A program made the translations under genes and the position numbers. A DNA stretch of 64,000 bases from Bathymodiolus brooksi (lineage: Eukaryota; Mollusca; Bivalvia; Mytilida; Modiolidae), in the NCBI GenBank assembly GCA_963680875.1, contig OY804579.1, forward strand, positions 16,631,506 through 16,695,505, given 5' to 3'. The notes beneath the pieces are model-generated. The model ran no database searches. It was not told the origin of the DNA and saw nothing but the letters and a program-made list of their open reading frames with translations. Each line of letters begins with the position of its first letter. Position 1 is the stretch's first letter. Below are positions 1-12,000 of this stretch, in pieces.

Positions 1-474
1 AAAAACAAAATCAAGAAATCAAATATACATAACTTTTCTGTAAAATGCACAACGATTGATGGATTATTGTGTATTGAATAGCTAAAGTTATTATCATCCA
101 GAATGGTACAAATATTATTATCATCCAGAATGGTACAAATAAATAAACAATAATATAATACTAAATTGGTCCTAATGCATCTGCCCTTGATGGCCTCTGT
201 ATCTGAATGATGCAAATTTCCTCCATGTACAGTTGCCATGAGGAGGACTTTAATTTCATTTTGTTTAATCATTTCCAGTCTAAATGTCCTTTAGGCACCT
301 GCCCTTGATGACCTCTGTATATGAATGGCATTGCTCTCATGCATGTACATTGGTCATGGGGAGGATGCTGGATCTGCCTTCTGTCATTGAATTAGCCCCT
401 GTAAATATAAAAGGGTTTATTTCTATTTCGGTGTTCAGATGAAGTTAATATCTTATTAAATACCAACAAATGAT
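1..474. other. AT-rich intergenic DNA with small tandem duplications
   Basis: No gene is seen. A 30-bp segment containing ATCCAGAATGGTACAAAT is repeated directly near 95-140. A roughly 115-bp segment (CTGCCCTTGATG.CCTCTGTAT...) occurs twice near 180-370. The first 80 bases resemble 14555-14620, where GATGGATTATTGTGTATTGA is also found. Confidence 0.6.
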
Positions 475-1994
475 ATACCGTATAACCGGTAATTTCTGCG
501 GCAATCTAATTTCTGCGGTATTCTGTGGTCAACTCCGGACCGCAGAAATTAAAATCGCAGAATATTATGTAAAATATTATGTACAAAATACGTTTTCAAA
601 CTCTAACTCCGATTCCGCCATAAGTGTCAAATATTTAATTATTCATAATTACTATATCCAGATAAGGTGTCAAACCACTAATTCACCAATCAGAGCTTGG
701 AACATATACGAAAGTAGTCCCTTTTCAAGAAAAAAGTTCCTTTCACTTTGTAGTATTGTGAAAACTACTGAATGGAATGGACTAATTAAAATTGATAATT
801 GAAGTTAAATAAATAGGGATTATTTTGAGCCCAAATTTGATGGATTTAGTTGTATTTTAATACCTCTATGGAGGATTTGATGCATGACCTATAAATAGTG
901 AATTTCTTGGGGATGACCAAGCTATTTTTAGAGTAGGTGCTTTCCGTAGCATGGCATTTCACTGCAAGATTTTAAACATGCCCTGATATTTTGACAGAAC
1001 GTAGAGGAATCATGTATGTTTCAGAAAATATATGGTCTTCAAAAGGTTAAACTTAAGATAAAATGACCAGGTAGGCTCGAAAAAACACAAATTTAGTAGA
1101 AAACCTTAAAGAAATTAATTGGTGGTTTGACACCATAAGCAAAACCTGGTACTATATAAATGTTTACACAACAATTAAAGGTTATTTAGCTGTGGCATGA
1201 TGATTTTTACCTGTTAATTACAATTACTCCAGATCAAGAAATATGATTGTACCAAGCTGACACCGACAATAATTGAAACAATCGCCTGATTCAATGTTTA
1301 CAATCATAATAAAGTTTATTAAAGCAATATTTAAAATTGTTATTTCATAAATTGACATAGTTTTTTTGTTTTTTTTAAATTGTTGTAGTAGCTTCGATTA
1401 AATAATATCAAACTGCGTGATCTCAGGATTCATCTATAAACCAAACAAATAGAAATGTACATGTACTGGTAGTAGAATTCCGGTTAACCTGAGTTTTTAT
1501 GTCTACATTATACTAAAGGAATTGAATACAATTGCTTCTAATCATAATTCTTTTTAAAAAATTGTTATATGATAAAGTATGAAAATTCGACATTAAAAAT
1601 ATATATCCGAAATATATCAAAGTTTATACCGATATCGATCCAACTGTTGACTTCATATTTCCTGTCAACAAAATAGATCGCGAAAACAGTGAAAAATTAG
1701 TTTCTCAAGACAAATTTGAAGTTAACCAAATGCGTATTCAGAAGTTGTAACGTTTGAAAACTTTCTAAAGAACTAAAGATGTTTTTACTTCTAAGGATCA
1801 CTGTAATGTGCAACAGTTGTTTATCGTAACATCGCTTCACTTGTTGCTTCCTGAATCCTGTAATACAAACAATTTTTTTTTCGGTGCCAAGATTTACAAT
1901 CCGCAGAAATAAAAATCCGCAAAAATTAAATGTTTTCTTTTTAGACCAAAACCGCAGAAATTTCACACTGCAGAAATTACCGGTTATATGGTAT
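475..1994. mobile_element. Non-autonomous DNA transposon with CCGCAGAAAT/ACCGGT terminal inverted repeats
   Basis: The left end (475-501, ATACCGTATAACCGGTAATT followed by TCTGCGG) is inverted at the right end (1970-1994, ending CCGGTTATATGGTAT). CCGCAGAAAT-like motifs recur inside both ends. There is no transposase ORF; the inner small ORFs are not convincing. The segment from about 1380 to 1850 is clearly related to 3440-3860, which sits inside a different TIR element. The class is unknown. Confidence 0.6.
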
Positions 1995-2039
1995 ATATTT
2001 TGTTGTTGTAATTGCTCAGTGGACTCTTCCAAATATTAT

Positions 2040-2190
2040 ACTCATCAGAGACATATAGATCCCTCCAAGTGTATCAACGATCATACTCTCAGGTCGGACA
2101 CAGAGTTTTGTCGGACTTCACTCTTAAAAATGTCCGACAAAATCCTCCCAGGTCGGAGTGAGAGTCTCCACTCTCAGATAGTTAAACTGT
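2040..2190 (+). repeat. GTCGGAC-rich repeat, copy 1 (inverted partner near 8.5 kb)
   Basis: Several GTCGGAC/GTCCGAC words stand close together with ACTCTCAGGT and TCCTCCCA blocks. The reverse complement of 8440-8580 matches this copy, including the run CATCAACGATCATACTCTCA with one difference. No coding potential is evident. Confidence 0.65.
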
Positions 2191-2853
2191 AAACAGGAAA
2201 CATCCCCAAATTCTGCTAACCAATAAATTTGTGCATAAAGAAACATGTGTATCTTAGTAAAGCTGAAGTAAATGAGTGATATACAGTACGGAAAATATAG
2301 ATATGTTAACGTCTGTCAATAATATCCATGAATAAAATGTATTAACATGCAGTACCCAGGTTTTAAGTGCACTAGAAGTGAATATTAATATTTCCCTAAT
2401 GTACTCGCGACAATCGATGCCAAGGCCCGTTCACTTGCTTCAGACAGTTGCCGATATCGGGTGCGTTTGCTCTTTTACGTGTTTGCCAAATGTAGGGAGA
2501 ACGAACCTGGGTAAATAATTCTAATTTATACATTTATTTCTTTAAAGGCAAATTTGGATTAAAATTAATTAGTAAAATTTAAGTTTTATTTTGTTTATGG
2601 CGAATGGGTCATAAATCCGTAAATCCCGTTTTTTTTTCTTGAAAATTGGCAGTCTGCGGAGTCCTGATATACATGTAGGTGAAATAATATTTTATTAGTG
2701 TATTCTACGTTTTCTTTTACAGTTTACCTGTCAAAACATCACCCATCTCAGCATGTCGTCGCATCGTGCATTCATGATATACAAATACACCTATCACAGG
2801 TGTGAAAAAAACCGTTGCTCAAGACTCCTTTTACTAAGACTTATAAACATAGA
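2191..2853. other. AT-rich spacer, nothing recognised
   Basis: Short ORFs only. I see no RNA gene or recognisable repeat boundary here. Confidence 0.5.
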
Positions 2854-2855
2854 TA

Positions 2856-4106
2856 CAGTAGAGTTTGTTTATAACGAACAGGCTTGTAACGAAATCAGGC
2901 TTATAGCGAAGTAAAGATAAATCCCCGGTCCCATCGCTATTTAAACAATGTATTTGTGAAGGCCTATTACAAATTTTTTATAACGAAATCAGGCTTATAA
3001 CGAAGAGAATTTTAAACCCAAACAATGTTTTTATTACTCAAAATTGACATGATATAACAAAGAAAATTGCTGAACAAACAAAGCGTTTATATAATACCTG
3101 TTTTCCGTTACGCACGGACGATCACATATTAGAATGGTCAGGTGCACTTGACACTTCCATTATTGATAATTGAAAAATCAATGATCCCACCTTTGATGTT
3201 GTTAATGATGTCAATCAAGACTTCTTTAAAATATTCAAACAATAAAATGGGTATTAATGATGTGATTAACTAGTTGTCAATTACATGTGTAATAACACAC
3301 ATGCTAATTTATTGCATTAAAAATTAATAAAACGTAATATAAATTTTAATGAATGGATGCACAAGCTAAAGAAATTAAAAACAAAGTCATGTGTGAAATT
3401 AATTCATTCGCTATTGTTTATTTTTTCTTTGATGATAGACTCTTTAATTAAACAACAAACTGGATGGTCTCAAGGTTCATCTAAATACCAAAAGCAAAAG
3501 AAATGTACTCGTTTTGAAATTTCGATTAACCTGAGTTTTTATGTGTATATAATACCAAAAAGAAACAATTATTTTTCAAATTCATATAAAAAAAAAAGGA
3601 AAATGGCTACAATCTTAAAATTGGCCATTAAAAATATATATCCGAATTATCAGCATTATACCGATATCTATCCAAGTGTTAATACCCGACCTCATATTTC
3701 CTGTTTATAAAATAGATCGTGAACAAAGTTGAAAAAATGTTTCTAAGGAACATTTGAAGATACCAAAGAAGTATTCAGAAGCCGTAGTCTTTGAGAACTG
3801 TCTAAAGGATTAATTATTTTTTTACGATAAAGGCCCACTTTACTGTGCATCAGTTATCATAGTGTAATGAAACTGCCCGGGTCAGAACCAGATTTTTTTC
3901 TCTCTAAAATTATGCGACCTCGGTGGCTCGAACTACCGATAGCTAGAACAGATTTTGACAGTCCCTTCGAGTTCGAGCCAGCGAAGTTCTACTGTACGAT
4001 TTTCAAAAGGGGAGGTAATTCTACATTGTTTCTCTTATAACGAACGATGCATATAACGAACTGAGATCGAGAGTCCCCTGGACTTCGCTATAAACGAACT
4101 CTACTG
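2856..4106. mobile_element. Tc1/mariner-pogo-like non-autonomous element, TA target site
   Basis: The left end CAGTAGAGTTTGTTTATAAC (2856 on) is the inverse of the right end, which closes GAACTCTACTG at 4106. Both are flanked by TA (2854-2855 and 4107-4108), as expected for the Tc1/mariner-pogo superfamily. A second, internal end-like motif (GAAGTTCTACTGTA) lies near 3983-3996, suggesting a nested or composite copy. The interior has no transposase ORF and shares its core with the 475-1994 element. Confidence 0.7.
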
Positions 4107-4302
4107 TAACTATTTTGCGTTTTCGATTTTCAAGCCGTCTTTCAATTTATTTGTACTTAAAAAATAAATTTATATCTTTTTGCTTATATATGTGTATAAA
4201 TATCTTAATAAAATAAATACATTTACGGTGAGAAATTATTATACGTCATGATATCGTTATTTAGGTAAATACTTATTAGACAGATTTTTTTTAAACCATT
4301 TT

Positions 4303-4385
4303 TAGCTCACCTGACCTAGCTGCAATAATGTAGCTCCTGTGACAAACTTGTGTCTCGGCAGAGCTACAGCGCGGTCCCATTCGTC
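4303..4385 (+). mobile_element. 5' fragment of an AGCTCACCTG-type tandem-module element
   Basis: It begins TTTTTAGCTCACCTGACC, the same 5' signature as the large elements at 5.0, 9.0, 38.6, 40.0 and 60.1 kb. The usual CCGTCCGTC stretch and 3' hairpin are missing, so it is a truncated copy. Confidence 0.45.
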
Positions 4386-4630
4386 ACAATGGAGCAAAAA
4401 AAAAGTTGCAGTTGAAACATAAAAACTCACTATTTACGCTTCAAACATTTCATTATAACAATTACTGATGATCCCAGTCCTTGTTAAATCGGTTTGGCTG
4501 AGAATTATATGCTTTTCAAAGTTAGCAACAACCTTGTTCAAATTTATCGATCGTTTTCCATAACCGGAAACTACGGAAGGCGGAACTTTTCTAAATATGG
4601 TATTTCTTATTACATGCTGATGTAAACATT

Positions 4631-4736
4631 CCAATCGTAACTACTCGGCCATTCTCGCTACCCTGTTATTTGCAGGGTAGCGAGAGCTACCCTGTTATTT
4701 GCAGGGTAGTGAGAATGGCAGAGTAGTTACGATTGG
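4631..4736. mobile_element. Palindromic MITE with 8-bp target duplication
   Basis: The outer arms CCAATCGTAACTACT (4631-4645) and AGTAGTTACGATTGG (4722-4736) are perfectly inverted. The centre holds two direct copies of CTACCCTGTTATTTGCAGGG. TAAACATT stands directly on both sides (4623-4630, 4737-4744). An 8-bp duplication is typical of hAT elements. The element cannot encode protein. Confidence 0.75.
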
Positions 4737-4744
4737 TAAACATT

Positions 4745-5042
4745 CACGCCTAAATCGCCAAATATGGTATCGACATCTAAATAGTGAGGCCGGAAATGAC
4801 GAAATTCAAAATTTTCGAAGAGAAGATTTTTATTTTGTGGGAATTACATTCTAAAATACTGGTAGGTGATAAAAACTTGTTATAATAATGGACAAAAGGA
4901 AAGGTTATGTCTTATTATTGATAAATGCAGGCGTCAGAAGCTCTGTAAGCGAGCACAAAAAATCTCGGCGGCTGCTCCATTACGTGTAATGGCATCCCGT
5001 TATAACCCTTGCGAGTAAGCGAGCATTTAGGGTTTTATTATT
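4745..5042. other. Intergenic spacer, nothing recognised
   Basis: No gene. GCGAGCA is repeated near 4950 and 5020, suggesting a diverged repeat. Confidence 0.4.
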
Positions 5043-6658
5043 AGAACTAACCTGACCCAAAGGGTCATGTGAGCTATTGTCACCACTGAGCGTCCGTCGT
5101 CTGTCGTCCGTCCGTCCGTTAACTTTTCACATTTTAATCAACTCCTCTGAAACCACTGGGCCAATTTGAACCAAACTTTGGTGGAATGGTCCTTGGATGG
5201 CCCCCTTCCAAAATTGTGTCCGATATATACCGATTATGCAAATTAGGCATATTTTGATAAAAGATCACATTTAAATCTTCTCCTCTGAAACCGCTGAACC
5301 AAATTAAACCAAACCTGGCAGGAATGGTCCCTGGGTGGGTCCCTTTCAAAATTGTGTCCGACAGTCCCGCCCTCCATTCAGGATGGCTGCTGTTACTAAA
5401 AATAGAAATTCCTTCAATTGTCCATTGCTGCTTTAGTATCAGTCAAAATGAGCTCAAATTTTAACTGCAGCTACATGGTAAGGAGTAGTTTAACATATAT
5501 TCTGCGTTTTTCTGTGAAATTTTTCTTTCAGCCGATTTATACCGATTATGCAAATTAGGCATATTTTGATAAAGGATCACATTTAAATCTTCTCCTCTGA
5601 AACCGCTGAACCAAGTTACACTAAACCTGGCAGGGATGGTCCTTGGGTGGGTCCCTTTCAAAATTGTGTCTGACAGCCCCACCTTCCATTCAAGATGGCT
5701 ACTGTTACTAAAAATAGGAATTTCTTCTATTGTCCATTGCTGCTTTAGTATAAACCAAAATGAGCTCAAATTTTAACTGCAGCTACATGGCAATGAGTAG
5801 TTTAGCATATATATATTCCGGGGTTTTCTGTGAAATTTTTCTTTCAGCCGATTTATACCGATTATGCAAATTAGGCATATTTTGATAAAAGATCACATTT
5901 AAATCTTTTCCTCTGAAACCGCTGAACCAAATTAAACTAAACCTGGCAGGGATAGTCCTTGGGTAGTCCCATTTCAAAATTGTGTCCGACAGCTCCACCC
6001 TCCATTCAAGATGGCTGCTGTTACTAAGAATATAAATTTCTTCAATTGTCCATTGCTGCTTTATTATCAATCAAAATGAGCTCAAATTTTAGCTGCAGCT
6101 ACATGACAATGAGTAGATTAACATATATTCTGGGTTTATCCGTGAATTTTTTCCTTCAACCGATTTATACTGATTATACAAATTAGACATATTTTGATAA
6201 AAGATTACATTTAAATCTTTTCCTCTGAAACCGCTGAACCAAATTAAACCAAACCTGGCAGGGATAGTCCTTGGGTAGTCCCATTTCAAAATTGTGTCTG
6301 ACAGCTCCACCCTCCATTCAAGATGGCTGCTGTTACTAAAAATAGAAATTTCTTTAGTTGTCAATTTCCGCTCTATTACAAATCAAAATGAACTCAAATT
6401 TTAATTGCAGCTATATGGCAATGAGTAGTTTAACATATATTCTGGGTTTTTCTGTGAGATTTTTTCAACCAGTTTATTTCGTTTAGGAATATTATGTGAT
6501 AAAAATCACATCAAAATCTTTTGCTCAGAAATTTGAGTTGAAATGATCTTTGGGTGGCCCACTTTCAAAATTATGTGTAACACCCCCATTTTCTATCAAC
6601 ATTAGATGTCAAATTGAAAACTAGGTGAGCGATTACAGGCTCCTGGGAGCCTCTAGTT
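5043..6658 (+). mobile_element. Helentron-like tandem-module element, copy E1
   Basis: The start is diverged (AACCTGACCCAAAGGGTCAT), followed by a CCGTCCGTCC stretch. It contains several modules of about 300 bp, each with 'CTCTGAAACCGCTGAACCAA', 'TTCAAAATTGTGTCCGACAG' and 'AAGATGGCTGCTGTTACT'. The end is AGGTGAGCG, then the perfect hairpin AGGCTCCTGGGAGCCT (6637-6652), then CTAGTT. AGGTGAGC is the inverse of the AGCTCACCT found at the start of better-kept copies. Minus-strand ORFs across the modules are by-products. Confidence 0.65.
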
Positions 6659-6855
6659 GTCTTTTTAATTGATAACGGACCCAAGCTAAATAAATGAAAT
6701 GTGACTTAATGTGTTAATTATATAAATCCTTGCCTTCTATAAATTTTAATTTCTTATCTAATTCTTATTCTTATTTAACAATTTGGTCAGGTTGTTATTT
6801 TCATTGAATGGCATCTCAAAATAGATGGCTTCACAGTAGGGGCTCTTCCTGTGGT

Positions 6856-7517
6856 AGCATCCCAAATTGCCGATTCCCAGTTTGCCGAGTCCAATTAGCC
6901 GATTCCCAAATTGCCGACATATGAAAAATATTGTTATTGCAAGTAGAATAATGCTTCTAATTTATGAAGGAATATTGTAAATAATTAAATAAATATTTCT
7001 TTTGAAATGGTCCGACATACAAGGGAGTTTAGATTATAGCATTAGAGCTCAAAGTCAAAAGGATACACGGTGGATTAGTCCTGCAGACAACCATGATTTC
7101 TGTCAAGATGAAGGATACCAAGAAATAATTTCCAAAAAATATGCTCTGAATAATAATTAGCATAAACATGAGAGAATACACATTTTTTGTTTTGTAAATA
7201 GGTCCCAAATGTTGCATTTGAACGAGACTTAGTAAAACTCTAAATAAACATTTACTTATTTGTAGTTTATTTCCATTGTTCTTCAATTATTTGAGTAATG
7301 AGTATCGACATCTCCTATTCATCAGTGCGTTTGATTATGGTTTTTCTAATTAAAATTGCACGAAAAATTACAGCTTTCAATAAAATATGTACACATCACC
7401 AATATTTTTTTTTAAATAAAAAATAATATTATGAAACTTTGTCATTTTTAACAAAAGTCGGCAATATGGGATTTGGCAAAATGGACTCGGCAATATAGGA
7501 TTCGGCAATCTGGTACT
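6856..7517. mobile_element. MITE with terminal inverted repeats built from TTGCCGA iterations
   Basis: About 62 bp at each end are inverted: 6856-6918 on the left and 7457-7517 on the right. Each end carries about four spaced copies of TTGCCGA (or AGCCGA) followed by TCCCA-like bases. The interior is AT-rich with no convincing ORF. Superfamily unknown. Confidence 0.65.
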
Positions 7518-8434
7518 AATTCCTTCCTGTATGTTGGTTACATCCTGAATATTACAACTGACAGCTAATGCATGACAAACAATTTTAATCAGCCATCTTT
7601 ATCATAAAATAATTTTTTTTAATCTTTATTTTGATGATGGCACCTAATTCCCATCACCTAATCCAAATTAGTATAGTAGAGGAGTACCGTATTTTTCGGA
7701 CGATAAATCTAGATAAAAATGACGATTTTGTTTACAGTACAAAAAATGTATACCTTTATTTTGCTGTAGGTTTATTTCTGAATAAGAAGGCTTGTATCAT
7801 CGATGTTCTTGTTTTTTTTTTAAATAAAGCAATAAAAGTATACTAACAGGGGGTGCAATTCTGGGGATAAAATATTCAACATTCGAAAAAATCAATATTC
7901 AATGATTGTAAGTGTTAGCGAAAATCAGTTCAATATTGTATTTTATGATAAAATATATACTATAAAAAAATGTATCTTTTTGAAAAAAATCACAGGGTGT
8001 ATCGATTTACAATATAAAATGATTACCACAAAATATCTAAATATAGCTATAGCCTTCCATCAAACACGAGCATGTGCACGTGGTTGTAGTAAAAAATGGT
8101 GGTTGCAATACATCTCACAGTAAACTTGTAGAACAAGCTTTTTATACTAAATATACTGGAAAATAATTTATATCCATTTCGTTACTTAATCAATATTTTA
8201 TTGCAATAATTTATATGAGGCTATGGGTGTTTAAGCGTCACTTTTCAACAATATTTCAGCTATATATTGAGCTACCCTTCCTGGTGCGAATATGGTGCAA
8301 GGTAGAAATACACTAGGGTATTTACGTACCCGGACATTCTACATACCGGAAAGAAAGTACGCTTACAAATACGCATCGATCACAAAATGTTTGACATGTT
8401 CACCTCAAGAAATGTAAAAAAAATCTTTAAATAT
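7518..8434. other. AT-rich DNA with a possible SINE 3' remnant
   Basis: No gene is supported. At 8226-8262, GTGTTTAAGCGTCAC..TTCAACAATATTTCAGC resembles the inverse of the SINE 3' domain seen at 34960 and 47490, so a decayed minus-strand SINE may lie here. Confidence 0.4.
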
Positions 8435-8580
8435 CCATGATGTCCGACCACGACCACAATGTCCGACCAATTAGTCGGACTTAGAGAGTGTTGACTCTCA
8501 AATTTGTCGGACATTTTGGGAGGAATATGTCCGACCTGAGAGTATGATCGTTGATGCACTTGGAGTGTACTGTAGATATG
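8435..8580 (-). repeat. GTCGGAC-rich repeat, copy 2 (inverted relative to 2040-2190)
   Basis: It holds TGTCCGACC, AGTCGGACTT, GTCGGACATT and TGTCCGACCTGAGAGTATGA. Read in reverse complement it aligns with 2040-2190. The two copies are 6.3 kb apart in opposite orientation. Confidence 0.65.
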
Positions 8581-9041
8581 TTTAGTACTTATGTACCGAT
8601 CTAATTTCTGCAAATTGCTTGTTTGTATACTGTTTATTACATTTATGTATTAGAATGTTTTTTTTTGTAATATGAATCACTGTAATGACTCTGCCCCTTG
8701 CTGGGACCTTGATTGGCAATACAATCTTATCTTATCTTATAGATTGTTCTTATATTTATCAGGGAATTATATAAACATTTAAAAAAAAAATTTCCTGTAT
8801 TTATTGATCAATATAGTGTTTACATATAAATTGGATATTTCTGTTGGATCGGACAAGGGCGCGTTACGGCATTATATCATAAACAAAAATATTTATTGTT
8901 CATTAAGGTGCCTCATTACAATAATCAGAACTTTTAAAGCACAATAACTTTGACGCTGTACATACGCAATCCTGTGCTATAAAACAAGACATAAATAGCT
9001 TAATAGAGACCGATAGTTTAATATATACTTAATTCATTTTT
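8581..9041. other. AT-rich spacer with a TTATC microsatellite
   Basis: ATCTTATCTTATCTTATAG near 8724-8743 is a short TTATC run that may be a LINE or SINE tail. No gene is seen. Confidence 0.45.
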
Positions 9042-12000
9042 AGCTCACATGGCCTTGTGAGCTATTGTCATCACTTTTCGTCCGTCGTCTGTTGTCCGTC
9101 CGTCAACATTTCACATTTTAATCTTCTCAGAAACCACTGGACCAATTGCAACCAAACTTTGGTGGAATGGTCCTTGGATGACCCCCTTCCAAAATTGTGT
9201 CCAGTGATCCCGACTTCCAACCAAGATGGCCGCCAAGCTAAAAATAGAAAAAAGGGGGGATGAAATTTTAATTGTCCATTGCTGCTTTTGTGTAAGTGAA
9301 AATGAGCTCAAATTTTAATTGCAGCTACATGGCAAGGAGTAATTTAACATATATTCCGGATTTTTCTGTGAAATTTTTCTTTCAGCCGATATATACCGAT
9401 TATGCAAATTAGGCATATTTTGATAAAAGATCACATTTAAATCTTCTCCTCTGAAACCGCTGAACTAAATTGAACCAAACTTGGCAGGGATGGTCCCTGG
9501 GTGGGTCCCTTTCAAAATGGTGTCCGACAGCCCCGCCCTCCATTCAAGATGGCTGCTGTTACTAAAAATAGAAATTTCTTCAATTGTCCATTGCTGCTTT
9601 AGTATCAGTCAAAATGAGCTCAAATTTTAACTGCAGCTACATGGCAAGGAGTAGTTTAGCATATGTTCGGGGTTTTTGCTTGAAATTTTTCTTTCAGCCG
9701 ATTTATACTGATTATGCAAATTAGGCATATTTTGATAAAAGATCACATTTAAATCTTCCCCTCTGAAACCGCTGAATCAAATTAAACCAAACCTGGCAGG
9801 GATGGTCCCTGGGTGGGTCCCTCTCAAAATTGTGTCCTTCAGCGCCGTCCTGTATCCAAGATGGCCGCCATTACTAAAAATAGAAATTTCTTCAAATGGC
9901 CAAAACTGCTCTATTTTAAGCCAGAATGTACCCAAATTTGAACTGTATAAGCATAATGATGAGCTTTTTAGCATATATTACAGGATTTTTTATGAACTTT
10001 GAACTTTTGCCGATTTTGACCGATTATGCAAATTAGAAAAAAGGGGGGAAGAAATTTAAAAAAAATCTTCTCCTCTGAAACTACTGAGCCAATCTCAACC
10101 AAACTTTGCTGAAATGATTCTTGGATGGTCCCCTTCCAAAATTGTGTCCGGTGATCCTGACTTCCAACCAAGATGGCCGCCAAGCTCAAAATAGAAAAAA
10201 GGGGGGATGAAATTTTAATTGTCCATTGCTGCTTTAGTGTAAGTCAAAATGAGCTCAAATTTTAACTGCAGCTACATGGCAAGGAATAGTTTAACCTATA
10301 TTCAATTAGGCATATTTTAATAAAAGATCACATTTAAATCTTCTCCTCTGAAACCGCTGAACCAAATTAAACCAAACCTGGCAAGGATGGTCCCTGGGTG
10401 GGTCCCTTTCAAAATTGTATCCGACAGCCCCGCCCTCCATTCAAGATGGCTTTGGTTACTAAAAATAGAAATTTCTTCAAATGGCCATAACTGCTCTATT
10501 TTAAGCCATAATGTGCCCAAATTTGAACTGTATAAGCATAATGATGAGCTTTTTAACATGTATTACAGGATTTTTTATGATCTTTGAACTGTTGCCAATT
10601 TTGACCGATTATGCAAATTAGAAAAAGGGGGGATGAAATTAAAAAAAAATCTTCTCCTCTGAAACTACTGAGCCAATCTCAACCAAACTTTGCTGAAATG
10701 ATTCTTGGATGGCCCCCTTCCAAAATTGTGTCCGGTGATCCGACTTCCAACCAAGATGGCCACCCAGCTCAAAATAGAAAAAGGGGGGATGAAATTTTAA
10801 TTGTCCATTGCTGCTTTAGTGTAAGTCAAAATGAGCTCAAATTTTAACTGCAGCTACATGGCAAGAAGTAGTTTAACATATATTCCGTGTTTTTCTGTGA
10901 AATTTTCCTTTCAGCCGATATATACTGATATATATGCAAATTAGAAAAAAGGGGGGATGAAATTAAAAAAAAATCTTCTCCTCTGAAAATACTGGGCCAA
11001 TCTCAACCAAACTTTGCTGAAATGATTCTTGGGTGGTCCTTCTTCCAAAATTGTGTCCGGCATTTCAGAACTCCGACCAAGATGGCCACCACAGCTGAAC
11101 TTAATTTAACATAGGACCCTATGGAAAATTCCCGTAAAAATCTTCTTGTCTGAAACCATTTGCTCAATAAGAACAAAATTTTGATGAAATAGTCATTGGA
11201 TGGTATTCTTCCAAAAATGTGTCCGGCGGTTCGGCCCTTCGACCAAGATGGCCCCCACAGCCGAACTTAGCTTAATATAAGACCCTAAGGGAAATTCACA
11301 TAAAAATCTTCTCCTCAGAAACCACTGGGCCAATTGCAACAAAACTTTGGTGGAATGATCCTTGGATGGCCCCCTTCCAAAATTGTGTCCGGTGATTCCG
11401 ACTTCCAACCAAGATGGTCGCCAAGCTCAAAATAGAAAAAAGGGGGGGATGAAATTTTAATTGTCCATTGCTGCTTTAGTGTAAGTCAAAATGAGCTCAA
11501 ATTTTAGCTGCAGCTACATGGCAAGGAATAGTTTAACTTATATTCAATTAGGCATATTTTGATAAAAGATCACATTTAAATCTTCTCCTCTGAAACCGCT
11601 GAACCAAATTAAACCAAACCTGGCAAGGATGGTCCCTGGGTGGGTCCCTTTCAAAATTGTATCCGACAGCCCCGCCCTCCATTCAAGATGGCTTTGGTTA
11701 CTAAAAATAGAAATTTCTTCAAATGGCCAAAACTGCTCTATTTTAAGCCAGAATGTGCCCAAATTTGAACTGTATAAGCATAATGATGAGCTTTTTAACA
11801 TGTATTACAGGATTTTTTATGATCTTTGAACTGTTGCCAATTTTGACCGATTATGCAAATTAGAAAAAGGGGGGATGAAATTAAAAAAAAATCTTCTCCT
11901 CTGAAACTACTGAGCCAATCTCAACCAAACTTTGCTGAAATGATTCTTGGATGGCCCCCTTCCAAAATTGTGTCCGGTGATCCGACTTCCAACCAAGATG

